From assembly GCA_963921825.1 (NCBI GenBank), contig OY997593.1, forward strand, positions 58,202,039 to 58,266,038: 64,000 bases of DNA, written 5' to 3'. Below, piece by piece: positions 1 through 10,805 of the stretch; positions within the stretch are counted from its first letter, which is position 1; each line of letters opens with the position of its first letter. The notes below the pieces were generated by a model. That model did no database searches, was not told the origin of the DNA, and worked only from the letters and a program-made list of their open reading frames with translations. This DNA is from Erodium maritimum (Eukaryota; Streptophyta; Magnoliopsida; Geraniales; Geraniaceae). A program made the position numbers and the translations under genes.

Positions 1-414
1 ATGCATAACAAGATCACCTTTTTAGTTTAATAAACAGGAGTTCACAAGTTCATTCAAATCTTAATAAAACGAGAAACCAAACCGATGATGAAATACGGAG
101 GCAAACCGAATGTTTAACAATTTCAAAGAGTCAATAATGATCGTAGGAAAATAATAGAATCAATGCATTTCTTAAATACTCAATAGAAGATAGAACGTTC
201 AAGTAATGGCGTGGGACATGAAGTCGCCATCCTCCGATCCACAATACTCGTTGTGTCATGTCGGATTTTCCCTCGGTCCAGAGGAGACGCATGACATCAC
301 AAAGACGTTTAACGTCGGGAATACCGGTAACAACCCCTGAGGGCGCTTATCGTCGGGATTCACGGAAACGTCTCCAAAGGGCCATATGTCATAGGGAACC
401 AAGGTAATGCTCCC

Positions 415-860
415 GCAGGACGCATACACTCGGGTGAAACAACAAGTAATCAATCCCCGCAGGGTAAAACCATCCAATTGCCCCGCAGGGACCAATAATA
501 CCCACACCAGAATCCTCCACGGTGTAGGTCCAACAACCAATGCCCCGCAGGGTCCAACAATACTCTGCACCGGAATCCTCCACGGTGTAAATCCAATAAC
601 CAATGCCCCGCAGGATAAACCATTACCCGCACCGGAATCCTCCATGGTGTATATCCAATAACCAATGCCCCGCAGGGTAAACCATTATCCGCACCAGAAT
701 CCTCCACGGTGTATATCCAATAACCAATGCCCCGCAGGGTAAACCATTCCCCACACCGGAATCCTCAACGGTGTGGGTACCATACCAGATCACCAATAAT
801 CATCCCTGTAAACCATCCCCACACCGGAATCCTCAACGGTGTGGGTACCCTAACCAGTAT
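415..860. repeat. Minisatellite, unit about 62 bp
   Basis: Five to six tandem units each carry CCCCGCAGGG, a CACCGGAATCCTCCACGGTG-type block and ATCCAATAACCAATG. The block contains the complementary words CACCG and CGGTG, so each unit can form a small hairpin. The right-hand units diverge (CACACCG...CGGTGTG). The array lies inside a gypsy-type LTR, and a remnant unit continues at 9349-9390 on the far side of the copia insertion. Confidence 0.85.
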
Positions 861-877
861 CCCGCATGATCTATCAA

Positions 878-882
878 ACAAT
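878..882. repeat. Target-site duplication ACAAT, left copy
   Basis: ACAAT directly precedes the TGTTAG start of the 5' LTR and is repeated directly after the 3' LTR at 9344-9348. A 5-bp duplication is the normal footprint of LTR-retrotransposon integration and fixes both element ends. Confidence 0.95.
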
Positions 883-2570
883 TGTTAGTCTTAGTGCCCG
901 TAGTTCAATCCTAAATGTCCAAATGTATATATCATCGTTAGCAATAAAATTAAAGCGGCTTTATATTACTTATGTGTTGGAGTAATATATCGATGTGTGT
1001 TCTGATCTATGCCCACCATGCGAATAGAACCATAGATCGAGATAGATCACACTCGATGGGTCCCTAGTCAACAAAGCTTCACTAGAAGCGACTAGTATGA
1101 AAGATGGCTCTTTATGGCTTACGTTCTGTTAGTCATTGGAATGGGATTCCGGAGTCTGATCATAGATATCATGTGGGACATGATATTGGACGACCCGCCC
1201 TGAATATGTGCCATAGATTAAGTCATGAACATATTCAGTGTTGTAGCTTGTCATGTATCCTTAGACCAAGGAGTCTTTGTGATCGCTATGTAGTCAACAA
1301 CTGAGTTTGACCTGAGCCTAACGTTGTCCGTAACAGGGCTTCCATAACGGCCAGGATTGGCTTGGGGACGGGCTACATGAGTGACACGAAAGACGGCTAA
1401 GGGATTTATCCCTCATACTAAGGTATGGGAAAGATATCGGTTCTCGGCCACTTGATCGAGAATGACTGGAAGAATAGCATGGCCATGCACATGATACTGG
1501 GTATCATATCTTCAGTCATCTCACATATCAAGGAACGGTGATTGAGAATAATAAGGATGACGGCTCTATGCCTTATCTCAATCAGGATATCGGAGATAAA
1601 AGGATAATGACAGGAACGACGGAAAGGTTAGAATCGACAGGGTCGATTCGTTATGTAGTGTCAGGCAATACTAAAGTCTCGTTAGTTTCCACTTAAATAG
1701 GATCAAGTAAAATGAGATTTTACGTTGATCTATTGACATGCATAAACCTAAGGGTCACACCGGAGGATGAAACTCATTGACACATTTATGGAGAATGGCC
1801 AAAAGGGAGTTGTCTCGGGACATGACCAAAACTGGGTTTTGGGTCACGTGCCCGTAAGTGAATAGGACTTTACGGATCGAGACAAGGCTTGGAGTCTTGG
1901 GATTGATCGCGTCGGATAATGTTGGACATTTCCGGTATGGAAGGCATGGAGGCGATGAGCGAATCACGGGACCTCGTTGGAAATGGCCACGGGCCATGTT
2001 CCAAGAGGCCCATGAAAGGCCCATGCAACCAAGGCCCATGGAACTAATTAATCAAGTCTTGATTAATTAGTACTAAGTAAGCAAGACAAGGATTAAGGTG
2101 TTGGTGATTCACCACCTAACCCAATCTTGTCTTGCCATACTTTGTCCTATTTACACCTTACTTGACACCATACTTGTCCCATGCCTTTAGTTGGACAAGT
2201 ATGGGTTTTGTTATGTTTAAGTCATCTTTTTTCAACATAACAAACACAAGACAAGAATAGGAAACACATTTTCTCTCCCTCTTCCATGGCCATTTCGGGT
2301 TTGGCTAGTTTCCTCCTCCAATTTTGTGTTCTTGAGTCCTCAAAGAGAAGAACTACGTGGCTTTGATTCCCATGTGGATACGTAGGCGTCTTGGAGACTC
2401 AAGCCAATCATTCGTTAACCGGTGTTCTTGTTTTGGTAAGAACTAGTGCTGAATTTTTCTCTTGTTAATCCATTCTTTGTTAGTTGTTTCATGGTTCTAA
2501 TTGTCTCTTGGTTTTCATTGATTTTCCGCTGCGAGTTGGTTCATCTCCAACCCTACCTCGAGACCCAACA
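883..2570 (+). repeat. 5' LTR of the copia element
   Basis: It begins TGTTAG and ends CCCAACA directly before the primer-binding site. It matches 7656-9343 at an offset of 6773 with one substitution. LTRs hold the promoter and polyadenylation signals of the element; no clear TATA box could be picked by eye. Small ORFs inside occur identically in both LTRs and show no sign of being genes. A cluster of four hairpins lies at 2044-2243. Confidence 0.97.
2044..2243 (+). other. Cluster of four inverted repeats in the LTR
   Basis: Four hairpins in 200 bp: 2044-2056/2058-2070 (perfect 13-bp arms, 1-bp loop), 2081-2135 (GCAAGACAAG...CTTGTCTTGC, imperfect), 2168-2179/2193-2204 (perfect 12-bp arms CCATACTTGTCC) and 2208-2217/2234-2243 (perfect 10-bp arms TTGTTATGTT). 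The whole set is repeated in the 3' LTR at 8817-9016. Possible roles are transcript ends, packaging or dimerisation; function is not shown. Confidence 0.9.
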
Positions 2571-2571
2571 G

Positions 2572-2584
2572 TGGTATCAGAGCC
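2572..2584 (+). promoter_or_regulatory. Primer-binding site (tRNA-Met type)
   Basis: TGGTATCAGAGCC starts one base after the 5' LTR. It is complementary to the 3' end of plant initiator tRNA-Met, the usual primer for minus-strand cDNA synthesis in plant LTR retrotransposons. Confidence 0.95.
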
Positions 2585-4126
2585 GTGCTACCTTCGGGAT
2601 TCACAAGACGGTGTTCAAAGTTTCGGTTTTGCTTGAAAGTTTCGTTTTTTGCATGTTGTTTTGCTAAATTGTTTGATAACATGTTTTAAATTATTGTTTA
2701 TGGATTTAATACATGTAAAATGATTTTTTGAAAATTATTTCAAATCTGGAAATTTTGAAAAAAATTTGATTTTTCGGGTCTCGGGAGCGGGACTCTCGGG
2801 GAGCCGAAACCGGGACCGAACGGGGCTCCGTTGGACGGAGCTAGGCCGAGCATGACCATTGGATGGTTGATATGCCAAGGCTAAACCGTTTTGTTAGTTA
2901 TGACGAGTTTGGAACCGTCATGATGAACTCGAAGATCAAATGTTCAAAAGTTTCATTTTTGAACGGTTTCGATAAACCGAGCATCAAAAAATTTCGAAAC
3001 TTGGCTATTAATTAAAACCGGAAAATCACATGATGTTTGATAACATGCTTGTTTGATAACACGATGTGTGATGTGATGTTGGCATGGTGTACATAATAGC
3101 CCCGAGCTCGATTTAATTATTTATCGCTTTTCACGGCCTGCGAGCCGTTAGAGTTAGCGTGTAATTATTCTTTCAAGGTGTGGTCGTCGAACCACTTGCT
3201 TGTAATATTTATTTATTCCCGACCTGCGAGTCGTGTATTAAATTGTAATATTTTACTCAAGACGAAGAAAGGGCGAAAAGGTCATTTGGTGGCTTTTCGG
3301 GTGTTGGCATCGGCTTGGAGTCGGTGGAGCTCAAGAAGCTAGTGGGAGTTAGTTTAGGGGGCTATTATGTGCACATTTATCGCTTTATGCTTGGTTTAGT
3401 TTATGCATGATTAATTCTATGTGTTTTAGAATTGCATGCTTAACTTTATTTACCGAGCATATCACCTCACATGCAAAGATAAAATTGGAATTTTAATCCT
3501 TGTGTGTGAACCCTTAGAACCGTCATTGCATTGGATGTAGTTGAAGGGTTCAAAGGAAGAATTACATTGGATGTAATTTGAGGCATCATTGCATTTGGAA
3601 TGTAGTTGATGTGCTCATCGCATCTAGGATGTGCCAAAGTTTTGAACACAACTGGACAAGTAAAAGCGGGTCATGTCCGATACCTCCCAATCATCAACAC
3701 CTTACTACCTCCCCGTCCTATGGGTGTCGTGCGCATTAGCGGAGCATCCATGGGGAAGCGGGGTAGTAGGTTTGGACGACATATGTGGGTGTCGTGCGCA
3801 TTAGCGGAGCACCTACATAGTGACGAGCCATAGTTGAAAATTGGTGGACCCGACTACGATTCTCGGCCTGAGGTTGAGCTAGGGTAACAGATAGGGTAAG
3901 TCGTGTACATAAGTACATACCCTAGCCAAGAGTCACATTGGATGTGATTGGATGGAGTCCTACCTACATAGCTCGATTAAGTGGTGAGCATTAGTTCAGC
4001 TTAATCGAGTGAATCAAGGATCTTGGTTTCAGATTCTAAAGGTTTAGAATTGATTGTTGGTGTTTAAGCTTGATCTTCATAAAATTTATTCAGTTTACTG
4101 ATTGAATTTTATCTGTTGTAGATCAA
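2585..4126 (+). other. Untranslated leader of the copia element
   Basis: About 1.5 kb between primer-binding site and gag with no credible ORF. It has AT-rich stretches, short imperfect repeats around ATTGGATGTA at 3510-3610, and a duplicated stretch containing GTGTCGTGCGCATTAGCGGA at 3724 and 3788. Packaging signals would be expected here but none was identified. Confidence 0.7.
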
Positions 4127-4660
4127 ATGGCAAATTCAGCGAACATTAATAGTTTGTCATTAAAAACCATTCTTGACAGGGTCAAGCTAAATGGGACAAA
4201 ATATTTGGACTGGTACAGAATTTTGAGGATAGTCCTCAAGTGTGAACGCAAAGAATATGTCCTTGACAAGGCTGTCTCTAAGAACATATCAGAGTTACAT
4301 GAAGTGTCATCAGCTGCTGAGAAGAATATCTCAGGGATCTGGGATCCAAGGATATTCTGATGGTCAACAAGGGAATTGGAAGTGGCAAGGGCTGGGCCCA
4401 TGCGCACTTGGCAGGAAAGATGAGACACCTGAGAATGTCTGCTTCTACTGCCAACAGCCTGGTCATTGGAACCGGGATTACAGGAAGTTCACGGCTGATC
4501 TGAAGAAGGGCAGTGGGACTGCGCCTTCATCAAATAGCCTGGATGATCTGAAGAAGGGCAGTAGGACTGCGCCTTCATCAGGAAACCTGGATGATCTAAG
4601 GAAGGGCGGTGGGATCGTGCCTTCATTCGGTATTAACTCTATAGAGCTACATCTCTCTAC
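4127..4660 (+). pseudogene. Copia gag remnant
   Basis: The chosen start is ATG 4127, giving MANSANINSLSLKTILD, then a typical copia gag N-terminus (KYLDWYRILRIVLK, YVLDKA). This frame stops at 4360; the capsid-like sequence resumes in another frame. The middle of gag is largely missing compared with the roughly 300 residues usual for the family. A zinc knuckle CFYCQQPGHWNRDY follows, but the last cysteine of CX2CX4HX4C is tyrosine. Three 16-residue repeats (DLKKGSGTAPSSNSLD type) lie at about 4497-4640. Gag would form the virus-like particle in the cytoplasm; this copy should be non-functional. Confidence 0.85.
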
Positions 4661-6000
4661 TTCCAAAGATTCATGGGTATTAGATACCATGACTGAATCT
4701 CACACATGCACTAATATATGGTGGCTGAAAGTAGGAGAGATTTGGAAAGCACGAAATGGACCTCAGAGTTGTGGCAACTGCTGTAGGATCCATGAGTCTT
4801 GCTTTGCCAAGAGGCCTTGTCTTAGTATTGTATAATGTATATTGCATACCTCCTTTTAGTAGGAATATTATATCTGTATCCGTGTTTGACAAGGAAGGAT
4901 ATAATGTTAATATTGGAAATGGAGTTTTCAATGTTCTATGCAATGATATGTTTTATACCAGTATTGACATGGTTGGAGGATTGTACATATTAGATATGGG
5001 TAACAATGCCTCAAGTTCTATATATTCCGTTAATACCAAGAGGTCTAAATCCAACGATTTAAACCTAACTCTGTTATGGTACTGTCATTTGGGTCGCATA
5101 AACAAGAAGCGCCTATCAGTACTTCAGAAGTGCGGGCTTTCAGGTTCATTCGAATTCCATTCGATCGATAGGTGCAAGGTTTGTTTGATGGGCAAAATGA
5201 CTAAAGTGCCCTTTATCGATCGCGATGAAAGGGCGGGTGAATTATTGGGGCTGATACACTCGAATGTGTGTAGACCAATAAGTTCACTTGCCAGGAGGGG
5301 TTTTAACTACTTTATCACATTTACTGATGATTACAGTAAATATGGTTATGTCTCTTCGGTGAGACATAAGTCTGAAGCTTTTGATAAATTTAAAGAGTTT
5401 AAGACTATAGTAGAAAACCAGCTCGACAAAGGTATTAAGGCACTTCGATTGGATCGAGGTGGAAAATACTTGACCACAGAGTTATTAGATCATCTAAAAG
5501 AGAATGGGATCCTTTTGGAATGGACTCCTCCTAGGTCACTGTAGTTGAAAGGTGTAGCCAAACGGAGAAATCGGACATTGTTAGACAATGGTCTGTTCCA
5601 TGATTAGTTGGACTGATCTCCCAATCTCTTTTAGGGGTTTTGCTCTAGAGACGACCGCATTCATAGTGAACCGGGCTTCGACGAATGGTATGGAAGGGAC
5701 ACCATTTTAAAAATGGTACGGGATGATGCCCTCTTTGTCCTTCCTAAAGATTTGTGGTTGCGAGGCTTATGTGAAACATTTGGTTTCGACTAAGCTCGAA
5801 CCAAGATCTGAGATATGCACCTTCGTGTGGTATCCCAAAGCAACAAGGGGATACTATTTCTACAATCCCAGTGAGAACATAGTGTTCGTCGCTTGGGGTG
5901 GGGTCTTTATGGAAAAGAAGTTTTGTTTCCAAAGACGTCATTGGGAGGACTGTGCATCTCGAAGAAATTCAGGATGGTACAGATCTGTCTAAACCAATTG
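4661..6000 (+). pseudogene. Copia protease-integrase remnant
   Basis: The protease active-site region reads DSWVLDTMTESHTC, where DTG is expected, so the catalytic loop is altered. After a frameshift the frame from 4756 holds the pre-integrase zinc finger (WYCHLG...CKVCLMGK) and the integrase core (FTDDYSKYGYV, RLDRGG). A TAG follows WTPPRSL at 5542. In the same frame comes GVAKRRNRTL, where the catalytic glutamate of GVAER is lysine. An integrase C-terminal part (CGCEAYVKHL, near 5750-5900) lies in another frame. Integrase would insert cDNA into chromatin; two active-site losses and several frame breaks make this dead. Confidence 0.88.
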
Positions 6001-6080
6001 GCAACCCAGTAGAAAGGAGCCAGAGATTGTCGTAGAGTAAGAACCAATTCCTGTTACAATTCCGGAAGGTCCAAGGCGAT

Positions 6081-7640
6081 TTGAAAGGATCAATCTTCCA
6101 CCTCCAAGATATGGTATCCGGGGGTGACAATGAAGTCATGGTGGATCACGATGATCCAACCACCTTTCAGGAAGTCGTGGATGGGCCCAACTCCGAGTTA
6201 TGGCTGGGAGCCATGAGGGAGGAAATTCAATCCATGTCAGACAACCGAGTCTGGGAACCGGTTGATCCCATCAATGGTGTGAGGACCATAGGATGCAAAT
6301 GTATCTTCAAGGTGAAGATGGACATGGACGGCAACCCTCTGACCTACAAAGCTCAACTGGTGGCGAAAGGTTATAGGCAGATCCAATGGATTGACTATGA
6401 GGAAACCTTCTCCTTAGTGGCTATGGTCAAAATCGATCCAAATTCTTCTTGACATAACTGCGTATCATAATTACGAGATATGGCAAGTGGATGTCAAAAC
6501 CACTTTCCTAAATGGAAATTTGACTGAGTACGTTTGTATGTCTCGGCCCAAAGGTTTTGACGATCCGAAGAATAAAGGAAAGATTTATAAGTTGTTGAAA
6601 TCCATTTATGGATTGAAACGAACTTCTCGGAGTTGGATCCTTCGTTTTGATGAAGCTGTAATTGGATTTGGCTTAATCAAGAACGAGGATGAATCTTGCG
6701 TTTATAAGAAGGCTAGTGGGAGCAGTATTACCTTTCTGGTTCTCATTGAAAACGACATCCCAACCTTGCACGAGACTAAAGCTTGGTTGAGGAAGTGTTT
6801 TTCAATAAAGGACTTAGGCGATGCTTCTCATATCTTAAGGATTAAGATATGTAGAGATCGCACCAAGAGGGTCTTGGATTTAAGTCAGGGAACCTATGTG
6901 AACAAGGCATTGAGTAGGTTCTTAATGCTCGATTCAAAGAAAGGACTCTTACCCACTAGTCATGGCATTCATCTCAGCAAGACTCAGTGTCCTAAGACAC
7001 CTGATGAGCTGAAAAGGATGATGAGAATCCTATGCGCCTGGGGGCAGGATCGATCATATATGCCATGACATGTATGAGACCAGACGTCTCGTAAGCCTTA
7101 TGTTGTACCAGTAGACATCATTCTAACCCGGGGGAAAGATGATGCTGAACTAGTCGTCGAAGGATGAGTAGACGCTAGTTTTCCAAGACAAATCCAGATG
7201 ACTTTAGAAGTCAATCAGGATATGTGTTTACGCTGAATGGCAGAGCTTTAGCTGGGAAAGCGTATAGCAAGATACCATTGCCGAATCTACGACAGAGGCC
7301 AAGTACATGGATGCTGCAGAGGCAGCTAAGGAGGCTATGTGGATTTGGAAATTCATGGCAGGGCTGGGTGTAATTAAAAACCCATCCAGTCCGGTGAATC
7401 CATTTTGCGACAACACAAGGGCCATTGCGCAAGCTAAAAGCCTAGATCGCATAACAAATCCAAACATGTACTGCGGCGTATCCACCTCATCAGATAAATA
7501 CTGAACTGAGGCGAAGTGAAGATAACCGATATTGCAATAGATGATAACATAGCCAACCCTTTGACTAAGGCAGTGTCACTGCCTGAACATGTTAGACATG
7601 TAAAGTCGATGGGGACATATTGGAGTTTAGATTGGAACTA
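6081..7640 (+). pseudogene. Copia reverse transcriptase and RNase H remnant
   Basis: The frame at 6081-6452 gives the RT N-terminus (WEPVDPINGVRTIGCKCIFK, YKAQLVAKGY). A second frame at 6487-7068 gives DVKTTFLNGNL, SIYGLKRTSRSW and FSIKDLGD. Where copia RT has LYVDDILLIGND this copy reads LIENDIP, an apparent in-frame loss of about eight residues that removes the YVDD active site. A decayed RNase H follows (about 7200-7500, with SGYVFTLNGRALAGK in shifted frames) and the usual C-terminal tail (KAVSLPEHVRHV at about 7570). Enzymatically inactive by inspection. Confidence 0.88.
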
Positions 7641-7655
7641 GGGCAAGTGGGAGAT
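7641..7655 (+). promoter_or_regulatory. Polypurine tract
   Basis: The purine-rich GGGCAAGTGGGAGAT abuts the TGTTAG start of the 3' LTR, the expected place for plus-strand priming. Confidence 0.85.
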
Positions 7656-9343
7656 TGTTAGTCTTAGTGCCCGTAGTTCAATCCTAAATGTCCAAATGTA
7701 TATATCATCGTTAGCAATAAAATTAAAGCGGCTTTATATTACTTATGTGTTGGAGTAATATATCGATGTGTGTTCTGATCTATGCCCACCATGCGAATAG
7801 AACCATAGATCGAGATAGATCACACTCGATGGGTCCCTAGTCAACAAAGCTTCACTAGAAGCGACTAGTATGAAAGATGGCTCTTTATGGCTTACGTTCT
7901 GTTAGTCATTGGAATGGGATTCCGGAGTCTGATCATAGATATCATGTGGGACATGATATTGGACGACCCGCCCTGAATATGTGCCATAGATTAAGTCATG
8001 AACATATTCAGTGTTGTAGCTTGTCATGTATCCTTAGACCAAGGAGTCTTTGTGATCGCTATGTAGTCAACAACTGAGTTTGACCTGAGCCTAACGTTGT
8101 CCGTAACAGGGCTTCCATAACGGCCAGGATTGGCTTGGGGACGGGCTACATGAGTGACACGAAAGACGGCTAAGGGATTTATCCCTCATACTAAGGTATG
8201 GGAAAGATATCGGTTCTCGGCCACTTGATCGAGAATGACTGGAAGAATAGCATGGCCATGCACATGATACTGGGTATCATATCTTCAGTCATCTCACATA
8301 TCAAGGAACGGTGATTGAGAATAATAAGGATGACGGCTCTATGCCTTATCTCAATCAGGATATCGGAGATAAAAGGATAATGACAGGAACGACGGAAAGG
8401 TTAGAATCGACAGGGTCGATTCGTTATGTAGTGTCAGGCAATACTAAAGTCTCGTTAGTTTCCACTTAAATAGGATCAAGTAAAATGAGATTTTACGTTG
8501 ATCTATTGACATGCATAAACCTAAGGGTCACACCGGAGGATGAAACTCATTGACACATTTATGGAGAATGGCCAAAAGGGAGTTGTCTCGGGACATGACC
8601 AAAACTGGGTTTTGGGTCACGTGCCCGTAAGTGAATAGGACTTTACGGATCGAGACAAGGCTTGGAGTCTTGGGATTGATCGCGTCGGATAATGTTGGAC
8701 ATTTCCGGTATGGAAGGCATGGAGGCGATGAGCGAATCACGGGACCTCGTTGGAAATGGCCACGGGCCATGTTCCAAGAGGCCCATGAAAGGCCCATGCA
8801 ACCAAGGCCCATGGAACTAATTAATCAAGTCTTGATTAATTAGTACTAAGTAAGCAAGACAAGGATTAAGGTGTTGGTGATTCACCACCTAACCCAATCT
8901 TGTCTTGCCATACTTTGTCCTATTTACACCTTACTTGACACCATACTTGTCCCATGCCTTTAGTTGGACAAGTATGGGTTTTGTTATGTTTAAGTCATCT
9001 TTTTTCAACATAACAAACACAAGACAAGAATAGGAAACACATTTTCTCTCCCTCTTCCATGGCCATTTCGGGTTTGGCTAGTTTCCTCCTCCAATTTTGT
9101 GTTCTTGAGTCCTCAAAGAGAAGAACTACGTGGCTTTGATTCCCATGTGGATACGTAGGCGTCTTGGAGACTCAAGCCAATCATTCGTTAACCGGTGTTC
9201 TTGTTTTGGTAAGAACTAGTGCTGAATTTTTCTCTTGTTAATCCATTCTTTGTTAGTTGTTTCATGGTTCTAATTGTCTCTTGGTTTTCATTGATTTTCC
9301 GATGCGAGTTGGTTCATCTCCAACCCTACCTCGAGACCCAACA
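7656..9343 (+). repeat. 3' LTR of the copia element
   Basis: It is identical to 883-2570 except for A at 9302. It ends CAACA and is followed by the ACAAT TSD at 9344-9348. The hairpin cluster is at 8817-9016. Confidence 0.97.
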
Positions 9344-10501
9344 ACAATGCCCCGCAGGGTCCACAACCATTGCCCGCAGGCTCAATAACCAATCATAGAA
9401 ATACACACGTTCATCAGTACACACCACACGGCATTCATACCCATAATTACACTTACCATCACTTACCACTTGCTCTCCACCGGTCAATCGATCACCTGAT
9501 CGTGCCTCCTTGGCACAACCAGTCATACTAGATCAACCATTCAATCATTTAAGCATTCAATCAATCAACCAATGATTCAGGCATTCAAGTTCAACATTCA
9601 AACATTCAAGCATGCATTCGATCTAGTTTCATTAGACTCTTGATTATCCTAATGACTAGCAAACAAGCATGTGAAGCTAACACACAACTAATCTGAGGGT
9701 TCATCACGACCTCTCTACCAGTAAATCAATTCCCATGTATTGAAAGCGAGATACACTAGTGATTCTCATCCTAATCATGCTTGCTAGACACATCCGGTCA
9801 TTAGTAATTGAAAGACATGTATTCTAGTTATTCGCATCCTATATGCAATTCTAGGACCTTTCCAATTTTATTAACCTAATAGGCATACTAAGCGTTATTT
9901 AAATGAGAAGTTAAGACTTTCCCTACCTTGTGGTCTTCCTCTAATAATACTCTGTTGTAAAGTCGATTAGTCTCTCCTCCGTTCTTCACACGGGTTCCGG
10001 AGTGGTCTTCGTCTTCTCGGGCGGAGTCCCATTTCTCGGGCAAAGTCCAAGCCTGGGTTTTTAACAGTTAAACTTACCATCAGCTCAGGTACGGTACAAA
10101 ATAAATTCAATACATAGGGTTCTCATGCCCATCAAAATACACAATTCAGTACACAGGGTTCTCATGCCTATCAAGTACACAATTCAAGAGTTCTCGTGCT
10201 CTGTAAAGTATACCTCATCAACAAAGTACCGCAGTACCACCCGAGTTTCTACCCTTTATTCACTAACCATCAAATAGGATTACCATCCTAGCCTTAATTC
10301 CTAAGGGACAGTCAACATCTTAACCGAGTCAAAACTCCAACAGTTTCACTCTTAAACCGTTTAACACATCAATAAGTCAGGAAGTCAACACCTCAACAAG
10401 TCAACCAATTGAGCAAATCAGTATTTCAAATGATATAAATCCTTCAAAATGTAAAGAGTCACAACTCAAACGGTAAAACACAATATCCAACATAAAAGGG
10501 T
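9344..10501 (-). mobile_element. Gypsy-type LTR fragment, right part
   Basis: It starts with the second TSD copy and resumes the CCCCGCAGGG minisatellite (9349-9390). Read on the minus strand, the stretch around 9870-10000 (GACCACAAGGTAGGGAAAG) parallels GGTAGGGAACG in the solo LTR at 21311-24045, giving the orientation. No coding potential is seen. Its end at 10424-10501 is one arm of a large inverted repeat. Confidence 0.55.
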
Positions 10502-10719
10502 GACCTGGTTATGCATTTTCCCTACTGAGCGTAAGCTCACCCCTCCTGTCTTTGTGGTGTTTCAGGTGTTGAGCGGGAGCAGTATTAGCCGTACTCTCGG
10601 AGCTTTGGAGCTTGAGGGTTTAGCTAGTTTTAGAGACGTGTACCCTTTTATGTTGGATATTGTGTTTTACCGTTTGAGCTGTGACTCTTTACATTTTGAA
10701 GGATTTATATCAATTTGAA
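10424..10719. repeat. Inverted repeat, arms about 77 bp
   Basis: 10424-10501 is the reverse complement of 10642-10719 with one substitution (ACAACTC versus ACAGCTC) and a one-base indel. About 140 bp lies between the arms. The arms are LTR-end sequence (CCCTTTTATGTTGG...), so a minus-oriented and a plus-oriented LTR piece meet here. Confidence 0.93.
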
Positions 10720-10805
10720 ACTTTATTTGATTTCATTATTTTTGTTTTACTGTAAATCTTTAGTCACGTCTCGAGTGTGGGCAAAACCGGATTTGGGGCG
10801 TGACA
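10502..10805 (+). mobile_element. Gypsy-type LTR 3' terminal fragment, plus orientation
   Basis: It contains CTGAGCGTAAGCTCACCCCT and ends in ACCGGATTTGGGGCGTGACA, the same terminus that the solo LTR at 21311 shows in reverse. The CA end at 10805 abuts copia integrase sequence, so this LTR end marks an insertion into, or a junction with, the copia at 10806. Confidence 0.8.

Larger units (their letters stand above)
1..882 (-). mobile_element. Gypsy-type LTR fragment, left part (continues at 9344)
   Basis: No gene is seen. This is the left part of a minus-oriented LTR-like sequence interrupted by the copia element at 883-9343. The evidence is that the CCCCGCAGGG-type repeats resume directly at 9344 after the copia TSD, and that the minus-strand order (regulatory-like stretch, then minisatellite) resembles the solo LTR at 21311-24045. 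Its outer boundary lies beyond the window. Short ORFs over the repeat array are by-products of periodicity. Confidence 0.55.
883..9343 (+). mobile_element. Ty1/copia retrotransposon, structurally complete, coding-defective
   Basis: An 8461-bp element bounded by two 1688-bp LTRs (TGTTAG...CAACA), ACAAT TSDs, an initiator-tRNA-Met type primer-binding site at 2572 and a polypurine tract at about 7641. Gene order is gag, protease, integrase, RT, RNase H, which defines Ty1/copia. The LTRs differ at one position only (2529 C versus 9302 A), so insertion is recent. The interior has frameshifts, stops and lost catalytic motifs, so it cannot encode its own mobilisation. It sits inside a gypsy LTR minisatellite. 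The lineage within copia is not assigned. Confidence 0.97.

Noticed and set aside
415..860. CRISPR-like regular repeat
   Set aside because: Plant DNA, and the whole unit including the 'spacer' is repeated, which is a minisatellite.
1104..2070. Small ORFs of 66-94 codons that occur twice, at 1104-2070 and 7877-8843
   Set aside because: They are duplicated only because they lie in the two LTRs. They overlap on both strands and show no domain.
2572..2584. Possible tRNA gene at TGGTATCAGAGCC (also 46920 and 53646)
   Set aside because: Only the 3' complement of tRNA-Met is present; these are primer-binding sites of LTR elements.
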